From Candidatus Sumerlaeota bacterium (lineage in GTDB: Bacteria; Bacillota; SLNR01), in assembly GCA_007132905.1 (NCBI GenBank), contig SLNR01000106.1, positions 1 through 35,266 on the forward strand: a stretch of DNA of 35,266 nt, read 5' to 3'. The notes below the pieces were generated by a model. It was given only the letters and a program-made list of their open reading frames with translations, was not told the DNA's origin and made no database searches. A program made the translations under genes and the position numbers. Shown here piece after piece: positions 1 through 7,832 of this stretch. Numbering within the stretch: position 1 is the first letter of the stretch; every line of letters begins with the position of its first letter.

Positions 1-82
1 GACAGACATTTTTAAGCAAAGATAGAAGAATATGATCATAATTCTGATTTGTTAAAATCCATGAAAAGGAGGGGGGGTATCC

Positions 83-598
83 GTGAATTTTATCGTTGTT
101 TCTTTCATTGCTTTTGTTGCATATCTTTTATTAGCTGTCGGCACGGGAGATTTTCTTGGATTATGGAGTAGTCAGGAATTGATTGCGGGTGTAGTTGTTG
201 CCTTAGTTACAGGCTATTTAGCGAATAAGGTTTTTTTCTACAAAGACGCATCGTCCATGACCAAGCTCGCTAATCCATTGCGTTGGGCAATATGGATGGT
301 CTATCTTTTAGGTCCGTTTGCCGTCGGCCTAGTGAAAGCGAATATCGATGTCGCAATGAGAGTAATCACTGGGGACATTAATCCTGGTATTGTGAAAGTT
401 GATCCGGATTTGAAAACGGATTTAGGGGCAGCTATGCTTGCCAACTCGATTACACTCACACCAGGGACATTAACCGTTGATTTAGACGAAGAAGAGAAAA
501 ACCTTTATATTCACTGGATCGATGTAAAAAACTCAAGTCCGTCGCCAAACGAAGTGTATGGAAGTTTTGGCGATTGGGTAAGGAGGATCGTTGAATGA
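83..598 (+). CDS. mbhA: MbhA / MnhE-like antiporter subunit
   Basis: First subunit gene of the membrane-bound hydrogenase operon. The 171-residue product resembles Mrp/Mnh subunit E: N-terminal hydrophobic helices, a central segment with PLRWAIWMVYLLGPF, then a soluble tail containing ANSITLTPGTLTVDL, the hallmark region of the MnhE family. It is an integral membrane part of the ion-translocating module. The GTG start lies 3-12 nt after a strong AGGAGGGGGG ribosome binding site. The stop overlaps the ATG of the next gene by 4 nt, so translation is probably coupled. No other gene is visible in bases 1-82, and the operon promoter may lie there or further upstream. Subunit lettering follows the Pyrococcus operon and is by gene order. 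Confidence 0.9.
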   Translation: MNFIVVSFIAFVAYLLLAVGTGDFLGLWSSQELIAGVVVALVTGYLANKVFFYKDASSMTKLANPLRWAIWMVYLLGPFAVGLVKANIDVAMRVITGDINPGIVKVDPDLKTDLGAAMLANSITLTPGTLTVDLDEEEKNLYIHWIDVKNSSPSPNEVYGSFGDWVRRIVE

Positions 599-855
599 TG
601 CAGCAGCATTTTTTGATAGTCGGTATTGCTTTGATCGTTTTGACGGTAGCTTCCGGCCTGAGATGTCTTATCGGTCCAACTTTGCCCGACCGGGTAGTGG
701 GGTTGGATACCGTAAACACGCTGATAGTCGCCGCAATGGTGATTTTGGCAGTGGCGTTTGACCAAGTGATTTTTGTCGACGTTGCTATAGTGTATGCCTT
801 GTTGGCATATGTTACTACCCTCTATATAGCAAAATACCTGGAGGGAGGATTTTGA
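595..855 (+). CDS. mbhB: MbhB / MnhF-like antiporter subunit
   Basis: Small hydrophobic protein of 86 residues with three predicted membrane helices, resembling MrpF/MnhF. The motif RCLIGPTLPDRVVGLDTVNT matches the conserved central part of the family. It belongs to the antiporter-like membrane arm and would help assemble the ion path. The ATG overlaps the upstream stop as ATGA, and the ribosome binding site AGGAGG lies within the end of mbhA. A second ATG immediately follows (598), so the start could be one codon later. The order E-F-G is that of Mrp operons and of the archaeal mbh operon. Confidence 0.9.
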   Translation: MMQQHFLIVGIALIVLTVASGLRCLIGPTLPDRVVGLDTVNTLIVAAMVILAVAFDQVIFVDVAIVYALLAYVTTLYIAKYLEGGF

Positions 856-859
856 AACA

Positions 860-1234
860 ATGGGAATAATTCAGATTTTGATATATGTTTGTCTTGGAAT
901 TGGAGTTACTTTTAATTTGCTGGGATCGCTGGCTTTATTTAGGTTTCCCGATGTATATACGAGACTGCACGGAGCCACGAAATGCACAACTTTTGGAACG
1001 GTTTTTATGGTTTTCGCTGTGGTGTTTTACAGCATTCATAGTCATTCTGCTGCGGCCGGCTCAAGATATATTGTTTTGGGTGTCCATGCTTTGATTGCTT
1101 TGGCTGCTTTGCTGCTCACAAACCCTACCGGAGCGCATGCTATTGCGCGGGCGGCTCACCGGGTCGGCATTATGCCGAAATTTGCCGTGGTGGATCGGCT
1201 GGCTGAAGATGAAAGGGGGAGGGCAGATGACTGA
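860..1234 (+). CDS. mbhC: MbhC / MnhG-like antiporter subunit
   Basis: The 124-residue membrane protein resembles MrpG/MnhG. It has three helices and the family motif near residues 25-45 (SLALFRFPDVYTRLHGATKC), followed by a basic and acidic C-terminal tail. It is part of the small-subunit bundle of the cation/proton antiporter module. The ATG follows the mbhB stop by 4 nt. The 3' end overlaps the next gene by 8 nt. Nothing is unusual about the length or composition. Confidence 0.9.
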   Translation: MGIIQILIYVCLGIGVTFNLLGSLALFRFPDVYTRLHGATKCTTFGTVFMVFAVVFYSIHSHSAAAGSRYIVLGVHALIALAALLLTNPTGAHAIARAAHRVGIMPKFAVVDRLAEDERGRADD

Positions 1235-1481
1235 AGTTTTATTTGTTTTAGTACCTATCCTACTAATCGGGGTTGGCATTTTGGTTGTAAAATTTGATAA
1301 TATTTTAGCCGCCATTGTGGCGCTGGCTATTTTGAGTCTCTTGGCGTCTCTGCAGTTTTACATCATGCAGGCCCCCGATGTAGCAATTACTGAAGCGGCG
1401 ATTGGTGCAGCTTTAACCACTGCCGTTTATTTGTTGGCTATGAAAGCAATGTCTCGAAAGGAGGCGGACAAGATTGAATAA
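1227..1481 (+). CDS. mbhD: MbhD, DUF4040-type membrane subunit
   Basis: The 84-residue hydrophobic protein matches the DUF4040/MbhD type: three helices and the stretch MQAPDVAITEAAIGAALTTA, which corresponds to the C-terminal region of the MrpA chain. In MBH complexes this piece of MrpA is encoded separately. The frame is open much further upstream, but the ATG at 1227 is preferred. It is preceded by GGGGGAGGG, gives the usual family length, and overlaps the mbhC stop by 8 nt. The 3' end overlaps mbhE by 8 nt. The acidic residues in the PDVAITEAAIG motif are typical of the ion pathway. Confidence 0.88.
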   Translation: MTEVLFVLVPILLIGVGILVVKFDNILAAIVALAILSLLASLQFYIMQAPDVAITEAAIGAALTTAVYLLAMKAMSRKEADKIE

Positions 1482-1740
1482 GAGTATTAAACTCATCGTG
1501 CTTGTTTTTTTGGCCGCAGTGTTGTTAGCCGGATTCATGATGGTCCGACCCTTTGGACAATTAGAGTATAGTGATATGGACGACTATTACCTGGATCATG
1601 CCCAACAAGAGACAGGTTCAAATAACATTGTTACCAGTGTTGTTTATGATTACCGGGGATTTGACACCCTCGGTGAAGCAACGGTTTTATTTGGGACGGC
1701 CGTTGGGATGCTGGCGTTGTTTAGGGGGGTGCCTAGATGA
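1474..1740 (+). CDS. mbhE: MbhE-like membrane subunit
   Basis: The 88-residue protein has an N-terminal membrane helix (residues 5-24), a polar loop with DYYLDHAQQETGSNNIVTSV, and a second helix near the C-terminus (ATVLFGTAVGMLALF). The motif VVYDYRGFDTLGEATVLF is the hallmark of the MrpB N-terminal/MbhE type. The start is TTG at 1474, with GAAAGGAGG just upstream inside the end of mbhD. The 3' end overlaps the next gene by 4 nt. It links the MrpA-derived and MrpB-derived parts of the membrane arm. Confidence 0.85.
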   Translation: MNKSIKLIVLVFLAAVLLAGFMMVRPFGQLEYSDMDDYYLDHAQQETGSNNIVTSVVYDYRGFDTLGEATVLFGTAVGMLALFRGVPR

Positions 1741-2276
1741 AGCCCATGAGCAGAATCACCATCATTATTTCGCAATTTGCCTTTGTTTTAGCGGTTGTCT
1801 ATGGGCTTTATATCGTAATACACGGCCATTTGACTCCCGGGGGCGGCTTTCAAGGAGGAGCCATTCTAGCATCAGCGGTAGCGATGGTGTTAGTGGCTTT
1901 TGGGGAAAAAGACATCAAGTCTTTACTGCCCCAAAAACTCGATGTCGTTTATGTTGCGCTAGGGGTCTTTATGTTTCTATCAATTGCCTTTCTCATAATC
2001 ATTCCTGAAGGGGCAAAAATTGAGGGTTCCGTTTTTGCTTCTATTTACAATGCCTTTGCCGGACCCGGAGGATTATTTGGCTATCAGACGCCAATTGGAC
2101 CGAACGATGGGTATCTTAATACCGGCGGTATTGTTTCTGTGAAAAGCGTTATCACAGGGTTGGAAGTAATAGCCGCTCTATATATCATTTTAAAGGTTAT
2201 GTTTTGGGCCGAAAATGATGTTTTATCCAAAGATGAGAGTGGTCTGATGAACTCGGGAGGTGACCACAATGCATAA
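1737..2276 (+). CDS. mbhF: MbhF / MnhB-domain subunit
   Basis: The 179-residue membrane protein has the MnhB domain. The N-terminal half contains YGLYIVIHGHLTPGGGFQGG, the diagnostic HLTPGGGFQGGA motif of the family, and the C-terminal half has GGIVSVKSVITGLEVIAALY. It forms part of the antiporter-like membrane module. The ATG overlaps the mbhE stop. It is longer than isolated MrpB proteins (about 140 residues) because of the middle loop around residues 95-130, as expected for the MBH version. The end overlaps mbhG by 8 nt. Confidence 0.9.
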   Translation: MKPMSRITIIISQFAFVLAVVYGLYIVIHGHLTPGGGFQGGAILASAVAMVLVAFGEKDIKSLLPQKLDVVYVALGVFMFLSIAFLIIIPEGAKIEGSVFASIYNAFAGPGGLFGYQTPIGPNDGYLNTGGIVSVKSVITGLEVIAALYIILKVMFWAENDVLSKDESGLMNSGGDHNA

Positions 2277-2613
2277 TATGCCGTATATCGCTGCCGGAAC
2301 ATTGGCCATATTTGGTTTGTACATTATACTTTTCCAGCGAAATCTAATTAAAATTGCTATCGGCCTGAGTTTGCTGGAAATTGGCGTCAATTTGTTTCTT
2401 GTGTCACTGGGATATCGAGAAGGTGGTCAAGCACCGGTCTATACCATGTCGCCAATGACAGGTGAAATGGTGCTCCCGGTACCACAGGCCCTCACACTGA
2501 CGGCTATCGTCATAGGCTTTGCAACAACGGCTTTGCTTTTGGCGATTATCGTTGGTATTTATAGGCACTACGGAACACTTGATATCGCTGAAGTAAGGAG
2601 GTTGCGCGGATGA
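2269..2613 (+). CDS. mbhG: MbhG / MnhC-NuoK-like subunit
   Basis: The 114-residue product resembles MrpC/NuoK: three helices, with GLYIILFQRNLIKIAIGLSL and QALTLTAIVIGFATTAL carrying the conserved regions of the family. It lies between the MnhB-like subunit and the large antiporter subunit, as in Mrp and MBH. The frame is open from a GTG at 2260, but that codon overlaps the ribosome binding site GGGAGG (2255-2260). ATG 2269, 8 nt downstream of the site, is the better start. The stop overlaps the ATG of mbhH. Confidence 0.9.
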   Translation: MHNMPYIAAGTLAIFGLYIILFQRNLIKIAIGLSLLEIGVNLFLVSLGYREGGQAPVYTMSPMTGEMVLPVPQALTLTAIVIGFATTALLLAIIVGIYRHYGTLDIAEVRRLRG

Positions 2614-4178
2614 GTGAATTGTTAAACCAGTCAGTAATACTCGCAATAGCTATCCCTTTAGTCGGCGCATTTTTAGCTCCTGTGATTAATGCCATAGGGA
2701 AAAAACTGACTAAGATATGGTTGGTAGTTGTTTTCTCAGCTACGATGGGCGTCGTTGTTTACAATTTATACAAAGTTCTAACTTTGGGAACGCAAATTTA
2801 TGTAGTGGGCGGAGAGAATGTTACCCTTCCGCTTTTGTCGGGAATGGCAGTCCCAATCCGCATTATTATGCACCTTGATGCGCTGAGTGCGTTTATGGCT
2901 TTCTCCGGAACGCTGGTTGCTCTTTCAGTCGCAGTGTATTCGGCGGCCTTCATGAACAAGTCGACGGCAGGCGACAAGTATGACACGCTGCTTATGCTGC
3001 TTCTTGCGGCCATGATGGGCATGGTAATGACAGGGGACGCATTTAACTTCTTTGTTTTTCTTGAGATTGCAGGGATCGCCACAGCTGTCTTAGTGGCTTT
3101 TTGGAGAAATCGCGCCGAAGCTTTTGAAGCTTCATTTAAGTATACGGTTGTCGGTTCCATTGGGGCCTTGATGTTCCTTATCGGAGTTGCTTTCTTGTAT
3201 TCTAAGTATGGTGTCCTGGACATGGGCGCGATCGCGGGCCGCATGGATATTTCGGTTGTTGATAAAATCGCCCTCGGACTTATGGCTGTTTCGCTTGCCA
3301 TGAAAGCCGGAGCTGTTCCTATGCATATGGCGACGCCTGATGCATACCAGCAGGCTCCCGCCTCCATCACAGCGTTTTTAGTCTGCGTGAGTCAAGCTAG
3401 CCTCTACGGTCTGTTTAGGGTTCTGTTTACCGTATTCGGGCTTTCAATGAACGTCGAAACGGTGGGTTGGCTTATCATTGTCCTTGGCGTATTGTCTATG
3501 TTCATAGGCGTTACCATGGCACTCAAGCAGCATGATATAAAACGGTTAATGGCCTATCACAGTGTCTCCCAGACAGGCTATATGCTTATGGGAGTGGGTG
3601 TAGGTCTGGCCGTGCTGAGAATGCCTGAAGCGTTTGAGGCCTTTGGATTCGGAGCTATGCAGGGAGGCATCTTTCACATCATTAACAATGCTTTATATAA
3701 AGGCTTGTTGTTTTTAACAGCAGGAGCTGTCTTCTATGCGACCGGAAAGGATGATTTAGATGAGATGGGTGGTCTTGCCCATAGCATGAAATACACGACC
3801 ATCTTCTATATTATCGGGGCGGCGGCCATTGCCGGCATACCTCCTTTTAACGGCTTTGCTTCCAAACTTATAATTTATCAGTCTGTGTTTGCCTTTAATC
3901 CTCTGCTGGCTATTATTGCCATGGTGGTTAGTATAATGACATTGGCTTCGTTCATAAAAGTATTTCAAGGTGCTTTTTTAGGGCCAAAGCTTGCGGCGTT
4001 TGAGAAAGCGAAAGAAGTACCGACCAGTATGCTAATTGGCATGGGAGTATTGGCCGTCATGATTGTAGTATTTGGTTTATTCCCGAATTTAGTGGTGGAT
4101 AATCTGGTAAGCCCGGCCGTCCAGGCTTTGGTTGATCGGGCCGGATATATTGGTGTTATAGTTGGGGGAGGGATGTAG
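2610..4178 (+). CDS. mbhH: MbhH / MnhD-like proton-ion antiporter subunit
   Basis: The 522-residue polytopic protein (about 14 helices) belongs to the NuoL/M/N-MrpA/D family and is the main ion-translocating subunit. Recognisable parts are NFFVFLEIAGIATAVLVAF, with the conserved helix-5 Glu; GLMAVSLAMKAGAVPMHMATPDAYQQAPASITAFL, with the conserved Lys and the discontinuous helix 7; and LMAYHSVSQTGYMLMGVGVG, with His-Ser-Gln-Gly near helix 10. Its length is usual for MrpD. Only one such subunit is present, which fits a hydrogenase (MBH) better than the MBS sulfur reductase with its duplicated antiporter subunit. The start overlaps the previous stop. Confidence 0.93.
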   Translation: MSELLNQSVILAIAIPLVGAFLAPVINAIGKKLTKIWLVVVFSATMGVVVYNLYKVLTLGTQIYVVGGENVTLPLLSGMAVPIRIIMHLDALSAFMAFSGTLVALSVAVYSAAFMNKSTAGDKYDTLLMLLLAAMMGMVMTGDAFNFFVFLEIAGIATAVLVAFWRNRAEAFEASFKYTVVGSIGALMFLIGVAFLYSKYGVLDMGAIAGRMDISVVDKIALGLMAVSLAMKAGAVPMHMATPDAYQQAPASITAFLVCVSQASLYGLFRVLFTVFGLSMNVETVGWLIIVLGVLSMFIGVTMALKQHDIKRLMAYHSVSQTGYMLMGVGVGLAVLRMPEAFEAFGFGAMQGGIFHIINNALYKGLLFLTAGAVFYATGKDDLDEMGGLAHSMKYTTIFYIIGAAAIAGIPPFNGFASKLIIYQSVFAFNPLLAIIAMVVSIMTLASFIKVFQGAFLGPKLAAFEKAKEVPTSMLIGMGVLAVMIVVFGLFPNLVVDNLVSPAVQALVDRAGYIGVIVGGGM

Positions 4179-4179
4179 G

Positions 4180-4503
4180 ATGGTATTATTTACAGGGACT
4201 GGTTACTGGAATCCTTTGTTTTGGGTCATCGCTTTTGTGATTGCCGTTGGGATAGGCCTTGTTTTGGTAGCCGGCGCCCCTAAGGGCAAGCGCAACACAG
4301 GCGATGCCGGTATGCCTTTCTTGTCCGGTAACCCTGAAGAAATTAAAAAGAATGTGAAGGTTTCCAATATGTTTTGGGGCCTTATGGAAGCACTAAAAGG
4401 GTATTTTAAGATTATGGATGACATGCATACAGGGATCCTTCACGACTACGTTTTTTGGTTTGTAGCTGTGCTGGCCTTTTCCCTGATCATTGTCCTGTTT
4501 TAG
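4180..4503 (+). CDS. mbhI: MbhI-like membrane subunit
   Basis: The 107-residue protein has a helix at about residues 9-27, a polar stretch ending in a likely amphipathic helix (about 50-75), and a C-terminal helix (84-106). This matches the position and architecture of MbhI, which in MBH connects antiporter and hydrogenase arms. The frame opens at TTG 4162 inside mbhH, but ATG 4180, just after GGGGGAGGG, is the likely start. The identification rests mostly on gene order and topology, so it is less certain than its neighbours. Confidence 0.8.
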   Translation: MVLFTGTGYWNPLFWVIAFVIAVGIGLVLVAGAPKGKRNTGDAGMPFLSGNPEEIKKNVKVSNMFWGLMEALKGYFKIMDDMHTGILHDYVFWFVAVLAFSLIIVLF

Positions 4504-4515
4504 GGAGGTGTTTAG

Positions 4516-4956
4516 ATGGCTAAAGCAATCAATGAGTATTTTCAAAGGTCTTTGTGGGTTTTCCATGTTAACACAGGCTCATGCAATGCTTGTGATATAG
4601 AAATACTGGCAGCACTCACTCCGCGATACGATGTAGAGCGTTTTGGCATTAAGAAAGTCGCCTCACCCCGTCACGCCGATGTCCTTTTAGTGACAGGGCC
4701 GGTAGTAAAAGGAATGGACGAAAGGCTTAAACGGATTTATGCCCAAACTCCGGAGCCTAAAGTTGTCATGGTTATTGGAAGCTGCGGGTCAAGCGGTGGG
4801 GTTTTTTATGACTCTTATAACACAACAGGACCTGTAGATTCAATATTACCTGTAGCGGTATATGTACCCGGGTGTCCGCCAAGGCCAGAGGCAATATCCT
4901 ATGGCGTTGTGAAGGCTTGGGTGATTTTGGAGGAATTGCGGGCCGCAAAATCGTGA
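4516..4956 (+). CDS. mbhJ: [NiFe]-hydrogenase small subunit MbhJ (NuoB-like)
   Basis: The 146-residue soluble subunit binds the [4Fe-4S] cluster next to the NiFe site. Four likely ligands are visible: Cys23 and Cys26 (GSCNACDIE), Cys90 (IGSCGSSGG) and Cys120 (PGCPPRPE). This is the group 4 hydrogenase/NuoB pattern. It would pass electrons from the ferredoxin-like subunit to the large subunit on the cytoplasmic face. The GGGAGG site lies 8 nt before the ATG. Length is normal for group 4 small subunits, which lack the extra C-terminal clusters of uptake hydrogenases. Confidence 0.95.
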   Translation: MAKAINEYFQRSLWVFHVNTGSCNACDIEILAALTPRYDVERFGIKKVASPRHADVLLVTGPVVKGMDERLKRIYAQTPEPKVVMVIGSCGSSGGVFYDSYNTTGPVDSILPVAVYVPGCPPRPEAISYGVVKAWVILEELRAAKS

Positions 4957-4970
4957 AAGGAGGCTGCGCT

Positions 4971-5495
4971 ATGAAAAGATTAAATGGCGAAGAATTTATT
5001 GATTTTATTAGAGAACGAATCGGAAAGATGCTTGAAAACAGCCGGATAGAGACGAAAAAGGCTGGTCTTGCCAAACTAGAATATGAGGTGGTTTGGCTTA
5101 CGATTGATCGAGAAGCGGTGGTTGATTGCGTCAAAGCAATGAAAGAATTAGACCATCCAATGCTTTCGGTCATGTCTTCATACGATGCAGGGGAGAATGT
5201 CGTTGTTTTATACCATATGGCATTATACCGGACGGTAAAGAATGCTACTCTTCATGTAGAATTTGAGGTCAAAGTGCCAAAAGATGATCTTTGGGTTCCT
5301 TCTATCACAGGAGAAATACCGGGGGCGGCTGTGACCGAACAAGAAAAAAGAGAGATGATGGGGTTGGAAATACGGGGACTGGAGGATATGGATAATGTGT
5401 TCCTTCCGACTGATTTCCCGAAGGATGTTTACCCTTGGCGGAAAGATGAAACCGGAGTAGATGAGAAAATGCCTGAAAGAGGAGGTGACGATTAA
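4971..5495 (+). CDS. mbhK: MbhK, NuoC-like 30-kDa-type subunit
   Basis: The 174-residue soluble protein corresponds to the NuoC/30-kDa subunit family. The C-terminal part carries WVPSITGEIPGAAVTEQEKREMMGLEI and LPTDFPKDVYPWRKDE, matching the family's end motif of a Pro- and Trp-containing segment after the E-R/K-E region. It is a structural partner of the large subunit. The frame is open from 4872, but the ATG at 4971, 6 nt after AAAGGAGG, gives the expected length and avoids overlap with mbhJ. The stop TAA overlaps the ATG of mbhL by one base. Confidence 0.9.
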   Translation: MKRLNGEEFIDFIRERIGKMLENSRIETKKAGLAKLEYEVVWLTIDREAVVDCVKAMKELDHPMLSVMSSYDAGENVVVLYHMALYRTVKNATLHVEFEVKVPKDDLWVPSITGEIPGAAVTEQEKREMMGLEIRGLEDMDNVFLPTDFPKDVYPWRKDETGVDEKMPERGGDD

Positions 5496-6727
5496 TGGAA
5501 AAGCACGAATATTCCTATAGAGTACCAATAGGCCCCAATAATCCTGCTTTAAAGGAACCCGTATCTTTTGATCTAGAAATCGAAGGAGAAGAAATCGTTG
5601 ATGTTACAATTAAACCGGGCTGGGTTCATAGAGGAATCGAGTATTTGGCCACAAAAAGAAATCCGATTCAGGTAATCTACCTTGCAGAAAGGATATGCGG
5701 AATATGTTCAGTGACGCATGCCTACAACTATGTGAGGGCTGTTGAGGATGCCATGGATATGGAAATACCGGCTCGTGCCGAATACATCAGGACCATTGTG
5801 GCCGAACTTGAGAGAATCCATTCTCATATATTGTGGGCTGGATATGCCGCGCATATTATTGGTTTTGACACTTTATTCCATTATTCGTGGAGAGAAAGAG
5901 AAACAGTACTAGATGTTTTAGAAACACTTTGCGGGAACCGGGTTAATTACGGCATTATGACAATCGGTGGCGTACGGCGGGACATGACCTCTGAAGTTGA
6001 GAAACTAACAAGAGAGAATTTAGATCATTGGCTATCCATTTTTAATCGATATGTGGAGGCTTTTGTTGAAGATCCGGTCATTCAAGCCAGGACAAAAGGT
6101 GTCGGAATATTGACGGAGAAAGAAGCCTACGAATACTGTGCCCTAGGACCGACTGTGAGAGGATCGGGGATTCCTGCCGATGTAAGACAAGATCAACCCT
6201 ACAGCGCCTATGGGGATGTAGGATTTGAGGCAATTGTTCCCCAGAAGATTTTGGGCAAAGTGACAGGAGATGTTTTCGACAAAGTTGCGGTTCGGCTTTT
6301 CGAAGTAAAGCAATCGGTGGAGATTATTCAGAAATGTTTGGATGGTCTTCCTGAAGGAGATATTGTGAAGGATTCGAAAGTTGCCAAAATGCTGCCGGCT
6401 TTGAAAAAAGCGGACGGCGAAGGGTTTAGTAGTATCGAGGGGCCAAGGGGGGAAGACTTCCATTATATAAAACTTGAAGAAGGGAATGAGAATATAACAT
6501 CTTGGAAGGTTCGAGCTCCCACTTATTCTAATTTGATGACTTGGAAGCCAATGATGATTGGATCCCAAATTGCGGATGTGCCTCTTATTGTGGCTTCGGT
6601 GGATCCTTGTATGTCGTGTACTGATCGTGTGACCATCATTGATCGTAAGAAAGGAACAAGCTCTGTGCTGACTGAAGAGGACCTCCGTCAAAAATGCACT
6701 GAAAAAACAAGGAGGTTGATGAAATAA
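5495..6727 (+). CDS. mbhL: [NiFe]-hydrogenase large (catalytic) subunit MbhL
   Basis: The 410-residue protein is the catalytic subunit of a group 4 [NiFe] hydrogenase, related to NuoD. It reduces protons with electrons from ferredoxin, or works in reverse. Both nickel-ligand pairs are intact: Cys68 and Cys71 in RICGICSVTHAY, and Cys372 and Cys375 in DPCMSCTDR. This argues against the MBS-type complex, which lacks a normal NiFe site. After DPCMSCTDR there are exactly 32 residues, which look like a cleavable C-terminal extension. A HycI-type protease is encoded at 8389-8844. Overlaps with both neighbours indicate tight coupling. Confidence 0.96.
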   Translation: MEKHEYSYRVPIGPNNPALKEPVSFDLEIEGEEIVDVTIKPGWVHRGIEYLATKRNPIQVIYLAERICGICSVTHAYNYVRAVEDAMDMEIPARAEYIRTIVAELERIHSHILWAGYAAHIIGFDTLFHYSWRERETVLDVLETLCGNRVNYGIMTIGGVRRDMTSEVEKLTRENLDHWLSIFNRYVEAFVEDPVIQARTKGVGILTEKEAYEYCALGPTVRGSGIPADVRQDQPYSAYGDVGFEAIVPQKILGKVTGDVFDKVAVRLFEVKQSVEIIQKCLDGLPEGDIVKDSKVAKMLPALKKADGEGFSSIEGPRGEDFHYIKLEEGNENITSWKVRAPTYSNLMTWKPMMIGSQIADVPLIVASVDPCMSCTDRVTIIDRKKGTSSVLTEEDLRQKCTEKTRRLMK

Positions 6728-7752
6728 TGAACCCTGCTTTAGATGTTGCTTTAAAAATAGTAGGCGGTATCCTCATAGCGTTAATCAGCATATTCATTGG
6801 CCTGATTTTCAAAGGAATCGACCGAAAAATTCATGCTCGAATGCAGGGGAGAATTGGACCTCCTATATGGCAGCCTTTTTGGGATCTGCGAAAATTAATG
6901 ATAAAGGAAAGCATGGTCCCGGAAAATGCAGTCCCATGGCTTTATAATGCCGCGCCTTTGCTTGGATTGGCTGCGACCATTACCATCCTGTTCTATCTGC
7001 CCATAGGCGGTCTAGCCCCCATCGCAGAGGGAGCTGGAGACTTGATACTAATCTTGTATCTGCTGACTTTGCCGGCCGTCATGATGGTAATAGGAGGTTT
7101 TTCATCAGGTTCTCCTTTTGCCATTGTGGGAGCGCAGCGTGAAATGGTTATGATGATGAGTTATGAGTTTCCCTTGGCTGCTGTCATTGTAACAGTAGTC
7201 TGGAAGATCAATGCAGCGTTGGGTCCTGTCCTTCAAGCTGAAGGGCTAAAAGCCTTTTCGCTTTCGACACTCATGATCTTTCCCATTTGGGGGATTGTTG
7301 GTTTTGTCGGAGCGGCTGGTTTGTTATTGTGTTTAGGCGTGCTGCTGGCCGTAACGCCCGCTGAGTTGTCAAAGGTACCTTTCGATGCACCTGATGCCCA
7401 TGAAGAATTATCAGGAGGCTTTTTGGTAGAGTACTCTGGAAGGAATTTGGCTCTTTATTATTTAATGGAAGCGGCCAAAACCGTGGCAGTAACGGCTTTA
7501 ACAGTGGCCATATTTTTCCCTTACGGTATATCAGGATTATTTGGAATCAGTGGATTAGCTGCCCAAGCGGTTGATTTTGGCTTCTTTTGGGTTAAGGTGT
7601 TTGTTGTTATGTTAGTTTCGGTTACTTTTATTAGAACAGCTATTGCCCGGTTTAAAATTGATCAAATAGCGCAAGTCTTTTGGGCACCTGTTCTCATTGT
7701 TAGCCTGACAGGATTGTTGCTGGTTGCAGTAGATCACTTCCTGTTCTTCTAG
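6727..7752 (+). CDS. mbhM: MbhM, NuoH-like membrane anchor subunit
   Basis: The 341-residue polytopic protein of the NuoH/HycD/MbhM family connects the hydrogenase arm to the membrane arm. Visible family motifs are KGIDRKIHARMQGRIGPP (residues about 29-46), GAQREMVMMMSYEFPLA, the conserved charged loop before helix 5, and PAELSKVPFDAPDAHEELSGG (about 217-237), the E- and D-rich cytoplasmic loop. Eight or so helices and the length are typical. The ATG follows the mbhL stop directly, with GGAGG inside mbhL. An 80-nt spacer with no clear feature follows before mbhN. Confidence 0.94.
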   Translation: MNPALDVALKIVGGILIALISIFIGLIFKGIDRKIHARMQGRIGPPIWQPFWDLRKLMIKESMVPENAVPWLYNAAPLLGLAATITILFYLPIGGLAPIAEGAGDLILILYLLTLPAVMMVIGGFSSGSPFAIVGAQREMVMMMSYEFPLAAVIVTVVWKINAALGPVLQAEGLKAFSLSTLMIFPIWGIVGFVGAAGLLLCLGVLLAVTPAELSKVPFDAPDAHEELSGGFLVEYSGRNLALYYLMEAAKTVAVTALTVAIFFPYGISGLFGISGLAAQAVDFGFFWVKVFVVMLVSVTFIRTAIARFKIDQIAQVFWAPVLIVSLTGLLLVAVDHFLFF

Positions 7753-7832
7753 TGTTTTTGAAGTGATAAAAAAAGTAGAGAAGAGCTTGAAATTGTAGGC
7801 TTTTTTGATTATCAGCGGGAGGTGATGCCAAG

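Noticed and set aside
2798-3370. Long minus-strand open frame (190 codons) inside mbhH
   Set aside because: Shadow of a strongly conserved membrane protein gene; the product shows no family features.
83-4503. A free-standing Mrp Na+/H+ antiporter operon
   Set aside because: The MrpA chain is split and the genes continue without a break into hydrogenase subunits in mbh order.
7753-7832. Weak inverted repeat with T-run between mbhM and mbhN as a terminator
   Set aside because: Pairing is only four or five bases with mismatches; termination there would cut off an essential subunit.
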